Source: JAADEM01 sp965371855
Lineage (GTDB): Bacteria > Bacteroidota > Bacteroidia > Bacteroidales > Marinilabiliaceae
DNA length: 64,000 bases
Direction: 5' to 3'
Assembly (NCBI GenBank): GCA_965371855.1
Contig: CBDUZZ010000013.1
Coordinates: 1 to 64,000 of the forward strand
Shown here in pieces: positions 1 to 9,495 of the stretch. Position 1 is the first letter of the stretch. Each line of letters starts with the position of its first letter. The notes under the pieces were generated by a model. That model saw nothing but the letters and a program-made list of their open reading frames with translations, searched no databases and was not told where the DNA came from. Both the position numbers and the translations under genes were made by a program.

Positions 1-92
1 GTCACAGAGGATATTTTCTTATGTGTCCTTATATGTCTTATATGGTTCAAGGCTTAGCTAAAAAAGTATCGGGTATTCGTGACTGAATATGA

Positions 93-2492
93 TTACAGCA
101 TAAACTCAATTCCTATATTGAAAGCCCAGTTGTCAATTTCTTTATTCAGGTGGTAAGGGCCATATCGGTAATGAATGGCAAATCCGTACCTTGTAATTAA
201 CTGTCGGAATAGGTTGTTGAAGAAAATGCCTGATTCGTAGTATCCTTTTTCAAATGAATATACATCACCGGGGGCATCTCCAAAACCAATATTTGTTGTT
301 AAAATAATCTCAGGTTTAAATTTTATAGGTTTATTCAGGAAAAGAGAGTATTTATGTTTAAAGTTTAAGATGGCAAATTGTGATGCTCCAAATTCATTAA
401 GTCTCATGGTTGACATAGAATAGGGTATTTCCAAACCAACAGATTTATAAGAGCCGAATCCACTGTAAAGTAATGTTGCCGGCACGTTTCCTGCTATCTG
501 CCCTGCTTTTAATCTTATGGTGGTTATGTTTGCAGGGTCTAATCTAATGTCTTGCTGAATTTGGGCTTCATACTTTTGATATGTAAATTTATTAATGTTG
601 GTACCAAAACCATAGGTGAAGTTAAACCATACTGTTGGCCAGTTACTGCCATTTGAAATTCTTCCGAAAGGAGTATCCGAAAATGTCTCTTTGTTTGCCC
701 ATTTAAGTTTGATGCATAGTTCTTTTGTGTCGAAAGGTGCAACTGTATCTGTTGTACTCATATACCGGTATGACTTCCCTGGATTTATTGACGCATTTTT
801 AAAACCTACTTGTGTTTTGAAATACTTTAAAAAACGGAATTGTACATCTGTTGAAATTTCTTTTGTGTTATCCATCGTTTCAAACATAAATCGTTGAAAA
901 GATTCGGGAGACCGCATACCATACGCATCTAAAAAATCAAATGTACCGGTAGCATTCAAACCGTCTTTATACAGAAAAGAAAATTTTGTTTCAGTATCTT
1001 GCCATGGTGTAATGTTTATTCCGGCACCATAGTTTGTTTTTTCTGATTTGAAACCATATGTGTAATATCCACCAAAAGAAAAATATTGCGATAACTTTTT
1101 GTTTGTCCACAATCCCAGCCCTAATTTAAATCCTTCATATCCGTTGTAGTCGAGTAGTTTTCTGTAATCAATATCAATAATGCCCCAAGGAATATTCCCT
1201 TTCATGGCTGATTTTTGCAGCGTAATCAGTTTATCAATATGCATACGTTTGCCAATACTATCTATTAAATGATATGTTGCGGAGTCTTTATGGGTTAGGG
1301 GTTCATAACGAAATGACTCTATTCCGGGTGAGTGTTTTGAGTTCAGAGCATCTTTAAAAGTTATGTTGTTGAAGTCTTTTGCAGTAATTTTAGGATTTAG
1401 ATTAATAGCTGTAACATAACTTTTCCCTGAAGCAACTATTGGATACATCTTTTGGTTCTTCTTATTTGACTTAATTTTTATAAGTACCAGTTTGGTTTCC
1501 ATCTGAAATGGAAACCAAACTGAATCATCTATTAATTGATAGTTTTGTCTTATTATCAGACTGTTTGATTTATCCTGAGATAATGATTGGGTAGAGACGG
1601 TTTTTATAGCCCATGCATGCTTGTAGATATGTAGGGCACCTGTAAGGCCATTGAAGTTCTTTCCTCTAAGAGGTTTGAATTTTATATAAAAAATTGTATC
1701 ACCTTTAATATCAATAATCGTATCCTCCAACAAGAATGAGTAATGTTTTAATCCCGCCCAGGATATAGGATTCAGGTACTCCATGTCTAAAAGACTGATA
1801 TATTTGTTATAAAATGTGAAAGGTTGCAACTGTGCCGGAAGGTACGATAGTGCCGGGTCTTTGAACCCACTTACTCTTCCGGAGATAAGTCGTTCATTTA
1901 TTTTGTTTGGTCGTAGATGTTTTTTTTCTGAAACAGATTCTATAAGTAACAAATCTGACTTGTCAGAGAAATTTTTTATATTAATTAAATCGGGATTCTT
2001 TGACAGATCAATGCTGTCAGGTATTTCATATTTAAAGCTTAGTTTGTGGTATAGTATGCAAGAGTAGTTCGTTGATAGGTCGGGATTGTGTCTGTCTTTA
2101 TTCTCAACTACCTTCTCCATAATTACCAGAGCAGGATTTTTACCCGGGAAAACATCTATATTTTCCAACTCAATTATTGCTGGTTGAAGTTCAATTATTG
2201 GTGATTCTATAAGGGAAATAATGTCAGTGGATACCTTTTTATATCCAATGCAGCTAAATGTTATGGGGTTCTTAAGTTCAGAGATATAAACTTTAAATCT
2301 GCCATTTAAATCTGTTACTGTACCTGTTTTACCATTACCAAAGGCTATGTTGGTGAATGGAACAGGTTTCTTCGTTGTGGCATCAATGACTTTACCTTTG
2401 AATGTTTGAGCAATAACAGAACCGGATAGTAAAAAACTAAAAAGAATAAGTAGTATTAATAATTTCTTATGGCTTTGGTTCTTGTTATTCAT
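93..2492 (-). CDS. DUF5686 / CarboxypepD_reg-like outer-membrane protein
   Basis: A 799-residue secreted protein. Residues 1-28 form a signal peptide ending in a VIAQ-type cleavage region. Residues about 30-110 are a carboxypeptidase regulatory-like (CarboxypepD_reg) beta domain, with the GKVIDATTKKPVPFTNIAF start and the TVTDLNGRF turn typical of that fold. The rest, rich in aromatic beta-strands and ending in a strand with terminal Leu, matches the DUF5686 family of predicted Bacteroidota outer-membrane barrels. The substrate is unknown; these proteins are usually considered relatives of TonB-receptor plug/barrel systems. The gene is monocistronic and divergent from nothing nearby. A heptamer array occupies its 5' leader at 2498-2532. 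Family assignment is fairly sure; function is not. Confidence 0.82.
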   Translation of the reverse strand: MNNKNQSHKKLLILLILFSFLLSGSVIAQTFKGKVIDATTKKPVPFTNIAFGNGKTGTVTDLNGRFKVYISELKNPITFSCIGYKKVSTDIISLIESPIIELQPAIIELENIDVFPGKNPALVIMEKVVENKDRHNPDLSTNYSCILYHKLSFKYEIPDSIDLSKNPDLINIKNFSDKSDLLLIESVSEKKHLRPNKINERLISGRVSGFKDPALSYLPAQLQPFTFYNKYISLLDMEYLNPISWAGLKHYSFLLEDTIIDIKGDTIFYIKFKPLRGKNFNGLTGALHIYKHAWAIKTVSTQSLSQDKSNSLIIRQNYQLIDDSVWFPFQMETKLVLIKIKSNKKNQKMYPIVASGKSYVTAINLNPKITAKDFNNITFKDALNSKHSPGIESFRYEPLTHKDSATYHLIDSIGKRMHIDKLITLQKSAMKGNIPWGIIDIDYRKLLDYNGYEGFKLGLGLWTNKKLSQYFSFGGYYTYGFKSEKTNYGAGINITPWQDTETKFSFLYKDGLNATGTFDFLDAYGMRSPESFQRFMFETMDNTKEISTDVQFRFLKYFKTQVGFKNASINPGKSYRYMSTTDTVAPFDTKELCIKLKWANKETFSDTPFGRISNGSNWPTVWFNFTYGFGTNINKFTYQKYEAQIQQDIRLDPANITTIRLKAGQIAGNVPATLLYSGFGSYKSVGLEIPYSMSTMRLNEFGASQFAILNFKHKYSLFLNKPIKFKPEIILTTNIGFGDAPGDVYSFEKGYYESGIFFNNLFRQLITRYGFAIHYRYGPYHLNKEIDNWAFNIGIEFML

Positions 2493-2497
2493 ATCCT

Positions 2498-2532
2498 AGA
2501 TGTGAGATGTGAGATGTGAGATGTGAGATGTG
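2498..2532. repeat. five perfect copies of a 7-bp tandem repeat (AGATGTG)
   Basis: Five exact head-to-tail copies of AGATGTG lie 6 to 40 bases upstream of the start codon at 2492, where a 5' leader or promoter spacer would be. Slippage would change the leader length in 7-base steps. Confidence 0.9.
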
Positions 2533-2608
2533 CCTTTTAGTTAGTTAATGATTAAATCAATTATTTCCCAATTCACACGATCTCTTACTTTAAACTTTAA
2601 GAACGTTA

Positions 2609-2629
2609 CCTGCCCGATGCAGGCGGGCA
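2609..2629. repeat. palindromic repeat (TGCCCG...CGGGCA)
   Basis: TGCCCG (2611-2616) pairs with CGGGCA (2624-2629). An alternative pairing is CCTGC (2609-2613) with GCAGG (2619-2623). This GC-rich island in AT-rich DNA lies 19 bases past the stop of the pseudouridine synthase gene. It resembles a dispersed palindromic repeat common in Bacteroidota and may act as a 3'-end hairpin. There is no T-run. Confidence 0.55.
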
Positions 2630-2647
2630 AACATTCAACTTATAGTG

Positions 2648-3469
2648 CTACTTCCAAAAGCCTGCTTTAAGAATAGATATCTCTTTTGGAGTAAGCAGCC
2701 TCCACTTCCCTCTGGGGATTCTTTTCTTTGTTAGTCCTGCAAAATATACCCGGTCAAGTTTAACTACTTTATATCCCAAATGTTCGAATATCCTACGTAC
2801 AATATGGTTTTTGCCGGAATGAATTTCAATGCCTATTTGTGTTTTGTCATCTTTTTCTACATAACTGATAGCATCTGCTGCAATCTTACCATCTTCAAGC
2901 TCTATACCTTCACCTATCTGCATAATATGTTCTTTGGTTAATGGTTTGTCAAGGAAAGTGTGGTATATTTTCTTTGTAAGATGCTTAGGGTGTGTTAGTT
3001 TTTTAGCCAAATCACCATCGTTGGTAAAAAGTAGAAGTCCGGTAGTATTTCTGTCTAATCTGCCAACCGGATATATCCTCTCAACACATGCTCCTTTGAT
3101 AATGTCCATTACTGTATGTTTTGCATGAGGGTCGCTCATAGTAGTAACAACATCTTTAGGCTTATTAAGCAATAGGTATATCTTTTTTTCTGCGTTTAGT
3201 TTTTTGTTATTGTAATGAACAATATCATATGGGTTTACAATTGTTCCCATTTCTGTCACTACTTTGCCGTTAACTGATATTTCTCCTTTTTTTATTAGTT
3301 CATCTGCATCTCTTCTGCTGCATACTCCGGCATTTGCAACATAGCGGTTTAGCCTTATCCCTTTCGATTCTTTTTCAATAGCTTTTTTCGGGTATTTGTC
3401 GGTTGTATTTTTGCTGTAATCTCTCTTTTCAGAAGGTTTTTTATTTAATGAATATCTTTTTTTGTCCAT
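2648..3469 (-). CDS. rluB: 23S rRNA pseudouridine synthase, RluB/RsuA family
   Basis: A 273-residue cytoplasmic enzyme that isomerises uridine to pseudouridine in rRNA. Residues 1-35 are a Lys-rich basic extension. Residues about 37-95 form an S4 RNA-binding domain (RLNRYVANAGVCSRRDADEL). The catalytic domain follows, with the RsuA-family motif GRLDRNTTGLLLFTNDGDLA, whose Asp is the catalytic nucleophile. The C-terminal SGKNHIVRRIFEHLGY segment is typical of the RluB/RluE/RsuA group. The start is the first ATG; it diverges from glmM across 116 bases. RluB is the most likely subfamily because of the S4 domain and length, but the target uridine cannot be read from the sequence. Confidence 0.88.
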   Translation of the reverse strand: MDKKRYSLNKKPSEKRDYSKNTTDKYPKKAIEKESKGIRLNRYVANAGVCSRRDADELIKKGEISVNGKVVTEMGTIVNPYDIVHYNNKKLNAEKKIYLLLNKPKDVVTTMSDPHAKHTVMDIIKGACVERIYPVGRLDRNTTGLLLFTNDGDLAKKLTHPKHLTKKIYHTFLDKPLTKEHIMQIGEGIELEDGKIAADAISYVEKDDKTQIGIEIHSGKNHIVRRIFEHLGYKVVKLDRVYFAGLTKKRIPRGKWRLLTPKEISILKAGFWK

Positions 3470-3554
3470 CTTTTTATTTAATTAATTTTCATTTTACAAA
3501 GGTGATAAAAAATACATATCTTTAAGGCTATTATTTTTCTTTTTTTAGGTGTAG

Positions 3555-3562
3555 TAATTTTG
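3555..3562 (+). promoter_or_regulatory. possible -7 element (TAATTTTG) of glmM
   Basis: This matches the Bacteroidota -7 consensus TAnnTTTG 24 bases before the glmM start. No TTTG -33 box is seen at the right spacing, so this is a weak call. Confidence 0.3.
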
Positions 3563-3585
3563 ACAATTAATAAATAATAAAAACT

Positions 3586-4971
3586 ATGACATTAATAAAA
3601 TCAATTTCCGGAATCCGGGGAACTATCGGAGGTCAGCCGGGAGAGGGCCTTTCTCCTCTTGATATTGTTCGATTTACAACTGCTTATGGTATATGGGTTA
3701 AAAAAAATAGTGACAGTGAGCATTGTACTGTTGTTGTTGGTCGTGACGCTCGTATCTCAGGCGACATGGTTAAAAATATTGTGATAGGTAGTTTGCAAGG
3801 GATTGGTATTGACGTTGTTAATATCGGGCTTGCAACAACTCCAACAACAGAACTTGCTGTGGTTAATGAGAATGCTGATGGTGGTATAATAATAACAGCC
3901 AGCCATAATCCACGTCAGTGGAATGCTCTGAAATTATTGAATAACAAAGGAGAGTTCCTGACTGCTGATGACGGTGAAGAGGTATTGTTGACTGCTGAAA
4001 AGGAAGATTTCGATTTTGCCGATGTTGATGAATTGGGTAGTCTTACAGAAAAAGATATTTATACTGATTTTCATATTCAGCATGTATTGGATTTGCAGAT
4101 GGTCGATGTAGATGCTATTCGCAATGCTAAATTTAAAGTAGCCATTGACTGTGTGAACTCAGTTGGTGGTATTGTGTTACCAAAATTACTCAAAGAATTG
4201 GGTGTTGATGAAGTTTTAGAATTATATATAGAGCCAAATGGTGATTTTCCGCATAACCCGGAGCCATTACCTGAGAACCTGACAGAGATCTCTTTATTAA
4301 TTAAAGATAAGTCTGCTGATGTAGGTTTTGTTGTTGACCCTGATGTTGACCGTTTGGCAATAATTAATGAAGATGGTTCAATGTTTGGGGAAGAGTACAC
4401 ATTAGTTGCTGTAGCTGATTATATATTATCAAATAAGCCTGGAAATACTGTGTCAAATTTATCTTCAACAAGAGCATTGAGTGACATTACAGTTGAGCAT
4501 GGGGGAGAATATTATTCGTCAGCTGTAGGTGAAGTAAATGTTGTAACTAAAATGAAAGAAGTTGATGCTGTAATTGGAGGTGAAGGGAATGGAGGCGTTA
4601 TTTATCCTGCAAGTCATTACGGACGCGACTCATTGGTTGGTATAGGGCTGTTCCTTTCTCACCTTGCAAAATCAGGAATGAAATGTTCTCAGTTAAGATC
4701 CAAATATCCTGAATATTTCATTTCAAAAAATAAAATCCAACTAACACCGGAGATAGATGTTGATAATATTCTTTTGCAGATAAAAGAAAAATATTCCAAT
4801 GAAAAGGTAACGGACATAGATGGAGTTAAAATTGATTTTGATAACTCTTGGGTGCAGCTACGAAAGTCTAATACTGAGCCAATAATCAGAATATATGCAG
4901 AGGCTAAAACAGAAGAACAGGCTACAGACCTGGCAAATAAAATTATATCAGATATAGAAAGACTAAAATAA
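3586..4971 (+). CDS. glmM: phosphoglucosamine mutase
   Basis: A 461-residue enzyme of the alpha-D-phosphohexomutase family. It interconverts glucosamine-6-phosphate and glucosamine-1-phosphate for UDP-GlcNAc synthesis. The phosphoserine loop is TASHNPRQWNALK, with the catalytic Ser near residue 106. The metal loop is DPDVDRLAI, the sugar-binding loop is GEGNGGVIYP, and the phosphate-binding C-terminal loop is RKSNTEPIIRIYAEAKT. Length is normal for GlmM (about 445-465). It is transcribed alone, divergent from the pseudouridine synthase. The GlcN-1-P it makes could also feed the PtmE step of the nonulosonate locus 50 kb downstream, which lacks its own mutase in this window; that link is inference. 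A phosphomannomutase role is possible but less likely. Confidence 0.9.
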   Translation: MTLIKSISGIRGTIGGQPGEGLSPLDIVRFTTAYGIWVKKNSDSEHCTVVVGRDARISGDMVKNIVIGSLQGIGIDVVNIGLATTPTTELAVVNENADGGIIITASHNPRQWNALKLLNNKGEFLTADDGEEVLLTAEKEDFDFADVDELGSLTEKDIYTDFHIQHVLDLQMVDVDAIRNAKFKVAIDCVNSVGGIVLPKLLKELGVDEVLELYIEPNGDFPHNPEPLPENLTEISLLIKDKSADVGFVVDPDVDRLAIINEDGSMFGEEYTLVAVADYILSNKPGNTVSNLSSTRALSDITVEHGGEYYSSAVGEVNVVTKMKEVDAVIGGEGNGGVIYPASHYGRDSLVGIGLFLSHLAKSGMKCSQLRSKYPEYFISKNKIQLTPEIDVDNILLQIKEKYSNEKVTDIDGVKIDFDNSWVQLRKSNTEPIIRIYAEAKTEEQATDLANKIISDIERLK

Positions 4972-5132
4972 AATACTGGATTTTATCGTTAAATTTTCCT
5001 AATTCCTTTGTGTTTTCATTTTTTTTGAATTTATTTGTATAAATAACTAATTGTATAGTTAGGTATTAAAAACACTAAATTAAGCGTAATTTTATCTCTC
5101 TATTAAAGATTATGTGAAAAGAATCTAATGGC

Positions 5133-6527
5133 ATGTTGAAAAACAAATATTTTAAATGGGGTACTATAATTATTATTATCAGCATAATAATAATTTTTAG
5201 CACCAGAAAAAAGATCATAAGTACCGGAGAAATAATTATCCCTGTTGCTTATGGTGATTTTGTATCTATCGTTTATTCTACCGGTCAGTTAAAGGCTGAA
5301 AATTCTGTCTCTATTAATCTTCCAAAGGAGATTTCAAGCAGGAGATTAGGTATATATGAAATAAAAGTTATTCGCATAATAGATGAAGGAATGGTTGTGG
5401 ATTCAGGTGATTATGTTGCGACCTTGGATTATAGTGCAGTGGAGGAACAACGCTTAAAATATTATGATGAATGGGAAAAAGCAATTAATGCTTATGATGA
5501 TGCGAAGTTAGATACTAACATGACACTTAGTAATTTACGCGATGATTTACTTAATGGCAATGTTCAGTTAGAAGAGAAAAAGTTAGTGTTAAATCAGTCG
5601 ATATATGAATCACCCGCAATAAAAAGACAGGCACAATTGGATGTTGAAAGGGCCGTTCGTGACTTAGAACAGAAAAATAGGAACTATGATATCAAGAAAA
5701 AACAGGGAGAATATCAGGTTTACCGAAATTGGGAATCGGTAAAAACAGCACAGGAAAGGCTGGATGATATAGATAAGCTGATAGAAAAACTTGAAGTGAA
5801 AGCCCCAAAGCCGGGTATGGTAATTTATAGTTTTGACAGGTTTGGTAAAAAGATTAAAGAGGGTGCATCAATAAGCAGATGGAGACCTAAAATTGCTGAA
5901 CTTCCTGATTTAAGTTCAATGCTTTCGAAGACTTTTATTAATGAAATAGATATATCAAAAATTAAGGTGGGTCAGCATGTTGATGTTGGTATTGATGCCT
6001 TTCCTGAAAAACATTTTGACGGTGAGATAATTTCTGTGGCAAATATTGGTCAGGTTATTCCCGGAGGAGATTCGAAAGTTTTTGAGGTTAGTGTAAAAGT
6101 CAAAGGGTCTGACCCTGAATTAAGGCCTGCAATGACAACCAGTAACGTTATTACAACCGATGTTTTGAAAAATGTTTTATACATTCCTTTAGAGACAGTG
6201 TTTACAAACGATTCATTACAGTTTGTTTACGTAAAAGAGTCTGATGAAGTGCGAAAACAAATTGTGGATATTGGAAGTGATAATGAGAATTTTGTTGTTG
6301 TTTCAGAAGGACTAAAACAGGAAGAAGAACTTTTACTAATAGAGCCGGAAAATGCTGATAAATTATCTTTCATCGGTGCTGAGATATACGAAAAGATTCA
6401 AAAAAGAAAAGAGGAGGAGATTGAGAAGTTGAAAAATGCTGTTTCAGAAAAGAAAAAAATGAAAAGTAAAGAATCAGGTGTAAAGATTGAAATGATACAA
6501 AGCGGTACGAAAAAAATGATACAGTAA
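5133..6527 (+). CDS. HlyD/MacA-type periplasmic adaptor (first copy)
   Basis: A 464-residue membrane-fusion protein. One N-terminal membrane anchor (about residues 7-24) is followed by a split biotinyl-lipoyl domain, a coiled-coil hairpin (about residues 110-215), a beta-barrel domain (KVGQHVDVGIDAFPEKHFDGEI) and a membrane-proximal domain. A charged Lys/Glu-rich C-terminal tail (from about residue 420) is unusual. It should link the inner-membrane permease encoded next to the outer-membrane TolC protein. Its stop codon overlaps the permease start. It is a clear paralogue of the adaptor at 9496-10722, with matching GTL/GQLKA, YEIKVI/WELKIL and SSMLSKTFINEIDISKI-like segments. The substrate is unknown. 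Confidence 0.87.
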   Translation: MLKNKYFKWGTIIIIISIIIIFSTRKKIISTGEIIIPVAYGDFVSIVYSTGQLKAENSVSINLPKEISSRRLGIYEIKVIRIIDEGMVVDSGDYVATLDYSAVEEQRLKYYDEWEKAINAYDDAKLDTNMTLSNLRDDLLNGNVQLEEKKLVLNQSIYESPAIKRQAQLDVERAVRDLEQKNRNYDIKKKQGEYQVYRNWESVKTAQERLDDIDKLIEKLEVKAPKPGMVIYSFDRFGKKIKEGASISRWRPKIAELPDLSSMLSKTFINEIDISKIKVGQHVDVGIDAFPEKHFDGEIISVANIGQVIPGGDSKVFEVSVKVKGSDPELRPAMTTSNVITTDVLKNVLYIPLETVFTNDSLQFVYVKESDEVRKQIVDIGSDNENFVVVSEGLKQEEELLLIEPENADKLSFIGAEIYEKIQKRKEEEIEKLKNAVSEKKKMKSKESGVKIEMIQSGTKKMIQ

Positions 6528-7924
6528 TGGGGAAAATAAAGCATCCGGTGTATTTATATCGTCGCTATATTCATGATGTTGTAATTGCTGTCGAGGCCAT
6601 CAGGGCAAACAAAATGAAGTCGTTTCTTACAGCACTGGGTATTATGTTTGGTGTAGCAGCTGTTATTAGTATGTTGGCAATCGGTAAAGGAGCTCAGCAG
6701 GAGGTTTTGGAACAGATCCGGTTGGTAGGGGTGAATAATATAATTGTTACACCGAGCAGTCAATCCCTTCTATCACCTAATGCCGGTAATACAGGATCAC
6801 AAGGGAATGGATCATCAAATAAGCGCTTTTCCAGGGGCTTAACGTTGCTTGATGCAATGTCAATTAATGAAGTCATACCTACGGTTAACAAGATCAGTCC
6901 TGTTATTTCAATGAGTTATTTTGCGATAAAAGAGGGGAAAAGTTATCCTGTTGTTTTGGAGGGTGTTTCACCTGAATATTTTGAATTGTTGAACATGAAC
7001 CTTGAAAGAGGTAATAGATTCACCGAGATTCAGGCTCAAAAGGGCGTTCCTGTATGTGTTATAGGTGCAAATATCAGATCTCATTTTTTTAATCAGGACA
7101 ATCCGATAGGTCAATATATCAAATGTGGTAAAGTATGGCTGAAAGTTATAGGTGTTATTGAAAAACGTGATTTCACAACCTCGGCATCTGATGAGATGGG
7201 AATAAGCAGTAGTGATAACAGAATCATGATTCCTGTAAAGACGATGTTGCTGAGATTTAAAGATCGTGCTGCGATTAAACCGGAGACTATGGATAATATG
7301 GTTGGGGGTGGAATGATTTTTATGGTTGGGGGTGGTGGAGGTAGTGATTCTTCTTCTCCTGAAGCAAAGGAAAGAAAAGATCAGTTGGACAAAATCATTA
7401 TACAGGTTAAGGAAACAGAGCAGCTTTCATCTACTGCTAATGTGATTAAAAGATTATTGTTACGACGTCATTCCGATTTGTTTGATTTTGAAGTTACCGT
7501 ACCGGAATTGCTATTAAAGCAGCAACAAAAAACAAATGAAATATTTAATATTGTATTAGGAGCCATAGCAGGCATTTCCTTAATTGTCGGGGGTATCGGA
7601 ATTATGAATATTATGTTGGCTTCTGTGTGGGAGCGGATAAAAGAGATAGGGACAAGACAGGCAATTGGTGCCTCCCGAAAAGATATTGTTGTTCAGTTTT
7701 TGGCCGAGTCAACTTTAATAAGTGTATTGGGTGGACTAATTGGAATTATTCTGGGAGTGTTACTGGCTTATCTGATCCAGATTACGGCAGATATAAAAAC
7801 AATTGTCTCTTTCTTCTCGGTGGTTGTTGCTTTTTGTGTGTCGGCTACGGTTGGAATTGTATTCGGTTATCTTCCGGCAAAAAGAGCAGCCAGTCAGGAT
7901 CCTGTTGAATCATTAAGACAATGA
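6527..7924 (+). CDS. MacB-like ABC transporter permease (FtsX family), no ATPase domain
   Basis: A 465-residue inner-membrane protein: TM1 near residues 32-52, a periplasmic MacB_PCD domain, then three C-terminal TM segments of the FtsX fold (about residues 338-360, 390-415 and 425-448). The motif VWERIKEIGTRQAIGASRKDI is the usual cytoplasmic coupling segment. A Gly/Ser-rich stretch (MVGGGMIFMVGGGGGSDSSS, about residues 259-278) is inserted in the periplasmic part. Unlike Escherichia coli MacB there is no fused nucleotide-binding domain, and no separate ATPase gene in the operon. It shares one base with the preceding adaptor gene, which suggests translational coupling. It probably powers type VII ABC-style mechanotransmission of an unknown substrate. 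Confidence 0.87.
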   Translation: MGKIKHPVYLYRRYIHDVVIAVEAIRANKMKSFLTALGIMFGVAAVISMLAIGKGAQQEVLEQIRLVGVNNIIVTPSSQSLLSPNAGNTGSQGNGSSNKRFSRGLTLLDAMSINEVIPTVNKISPVISMSYFAIKEGKSYPVVLEGVSPEYFELLNMNLERGNRFTEIQAQKGVPVCVIGANIRSHFFNQDNPIGQYIKCGKVWLKVIGVIEKRDFTTSASDEMGISSSDNRIMIPVKTMLLRFKDRAAIKPETMDNMVGGGMIFMVGGGGGSDSSSPEAKERKDQLDKIIIQVKETEQLSSTANVIKRLLLRRHSDLFDFEVTVPELLLKQQQKTNEIFNIVLGAIAGISLIVGGIGIMNIMLASVWERIKEIGTRQAIGASRKDIVVQFLAESTLISVLGGLIGIILGVLLAYLIQITADIKTIVSFFSVVVAFCVSATVGIVFGYLPAKRAASQDPVESLRQ

Positions 7925-7995
7925 TGAAACAACCGTTAAGGTGCAAGGTATTAGGTTAATTGTAATGTTTAAAATTAAAATCTAAATTTAATTAA

Positions 7996-9495
7996 ATGAA
8001 GTTGTGGAATTTAATTATACTGTTTATTTGTGGTTTTTCCGGAGTTCTCTGGGCACAGGTTGGGAACAACACCAATTCGATAACTATTGAAATGAATTTG
8101 ACAGATGCAATAAATCAGGCTCAGGATAAATCGCTGTATAGTTTCAGGGCAAAGAATATGTACCTTGCCCGCTATTGGGAATATCGAAGTTACAAAGCAA
8201 CAAAACTTCCTTCCTTAAAACTGAACTCTACACCGTACAGTTATAGCCAGTCGGTATCAACAGAATATATACCTGAATCCGGGGATTACAAATTTGTACC
8301 TATTGAGAGAGTGGAGTCTAATTTGGGACTTGCACTCGAACAGAATGTTACATTTACCGGGGGTGTTTTAGGCTTGAAGTCGGATGCCAGAATGATAAAA
8401 AACAGTAATAGTGATAGGGAATATACTTCTGTTCCTATATCTATTAGTTTTAACCAGCCTCTAAACGGTTATAATAGGTTTCGCTGGATGTCGAAGATTG
8501 AGCCTTTGAAATTTGAAAAAGCCAAAAAGGAATTTCTGGTTGATATGGAGGATTTGACGATAAGGGTAGCCGGTGCTTTTTTTAATGTAGTGATGTCAGA
8601 GATTAATTTAAAAATTGCTCAGACAAATTATAGTAATGCAGATACACTGTTTCGTATTGGTAAAGGTAGGTTTGAAATAGGGACTGTAACACAAGATGAA
8701 TTGCTTGACCTTGAATTGACACTTTTGAACGCCAATATGGCAATTACAAAATCAAATATATCGTTGTATCAGACCCGATCGTCATTCAATTCTTTATTGG
8801 GTCTGGAGAAAGATATTATCATTAAGTGTATTGTGCCGGATCAGATTCCCGACTTGAAAGTTGATGTGAATGAAGTAATGAAATATGTGTATGATAATAA
8901 TCCGGATATTATCGGGTATGAGCAAATAATGCTGGAAGCTGATAGGAGAATTGCTGAAACCAGAGCGTCAAGCGGAATAAATGCCAATATTCGTGCTAAT
9001 GTTGGTATAAATAAACAAACGCTTGATTTAGGTGATATTTATTCTTCTCCTTTTGGTGATGAAAAAGGGGTTTCTGTAGGATTGCAAATGCCGTTGCTCG
9101 ACTGGGGCGAAAGGCGTGGTAAAATTCAAATGGCAAAATCCGACAGAGATGTTACTGAAGCTTCTATTCGTCAGCAACGAATCGATCTGGAGCAAAGTGT
9201 AATAATTCAGGTTATGGAGTTTAATGTGCAGGATGATCAGGTTCTTATTTCTGCAAAAGCCGATACTGTGGCACAGTTAGGATATGATGTTACAAAACAG
9301 CGTTTTTTGATTGATAAAGTAGATGTTATTAAGCTTAACTCCGCTCGTAATTCATTGGATCAGGCGCGTAGAAATTATGTAAATACTTTGGCGCAATACT
9401 GGAAAGGGTATTTTAATATCCGAAAATTAACTCTTTATGATTTTGAAAATAAGCATTCTCTTCTTGAAGAACTAGATAAAATGTTAGAACAATAA
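7996..9495 (+). CDS. TolC-family outer-membrane efflux protein
   Basis: A 499-residue secreted protein with a signal peptide (residues about 1-20, ending GVLWAQ) and two OEP repeats. The long helices around residues 180-290 and 360-470 and the motif SVGLQMPLLDWGERRGKIQMAK are characteristic of TolC proteins. It would form the trimeric outer-membrane duct for the adaptor and permease encoded on either side. The next gene follows its stop codon with no gap. Length is typical (450-500). Confidence 0.88.
   Translation: MKLWNLIILFICGFSGVLWAQVGNNTNSITIEMNLTDAINQAQDKSLYSFRAKNMYLARYWEYRSYKATKLPSLKLNSTPYSYSQSVSTEYIPESGDYKFVPIERVESNLGLALEQNVTFTGGVLGLKSDARMIKNSNSDREYTSVPISISFNQPLNGYNRFRWMSKIEPLKFEKAKKEFLVDMEDLTIRVAGAFFNVVMSEINLKIAQTNYSNADTLFRIGKGRFEIGTVTQDELLDLELTLLNANMAITKSNISLYQTRSSFNSLLGLEKDIIIKCIVPDQIPDLKVDVNEVMKYVYDNNPDIIGYEQIMLEADRRIAETRASSGINANIRANVGINKQTLDLGDIYSSPFGDEKGVSVGLQMPLLDWGERRGKIQMAKSDRDVTEASIRQQRIDLEQSVIIQVMEFNVQDDQVLISAKADTVAQLGYDVTKQRFLIDKVDVIKLNSARNSLDQARRNYVNTLAQYWKGYFNIRKLTLYDFENKHSLLEELDKMLEQ

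Noticed and set aside
2498..2532. Short CRISPR-like array
   Set aside because: Units are 7 bases with no spacers; it is a simple tandem repeat.
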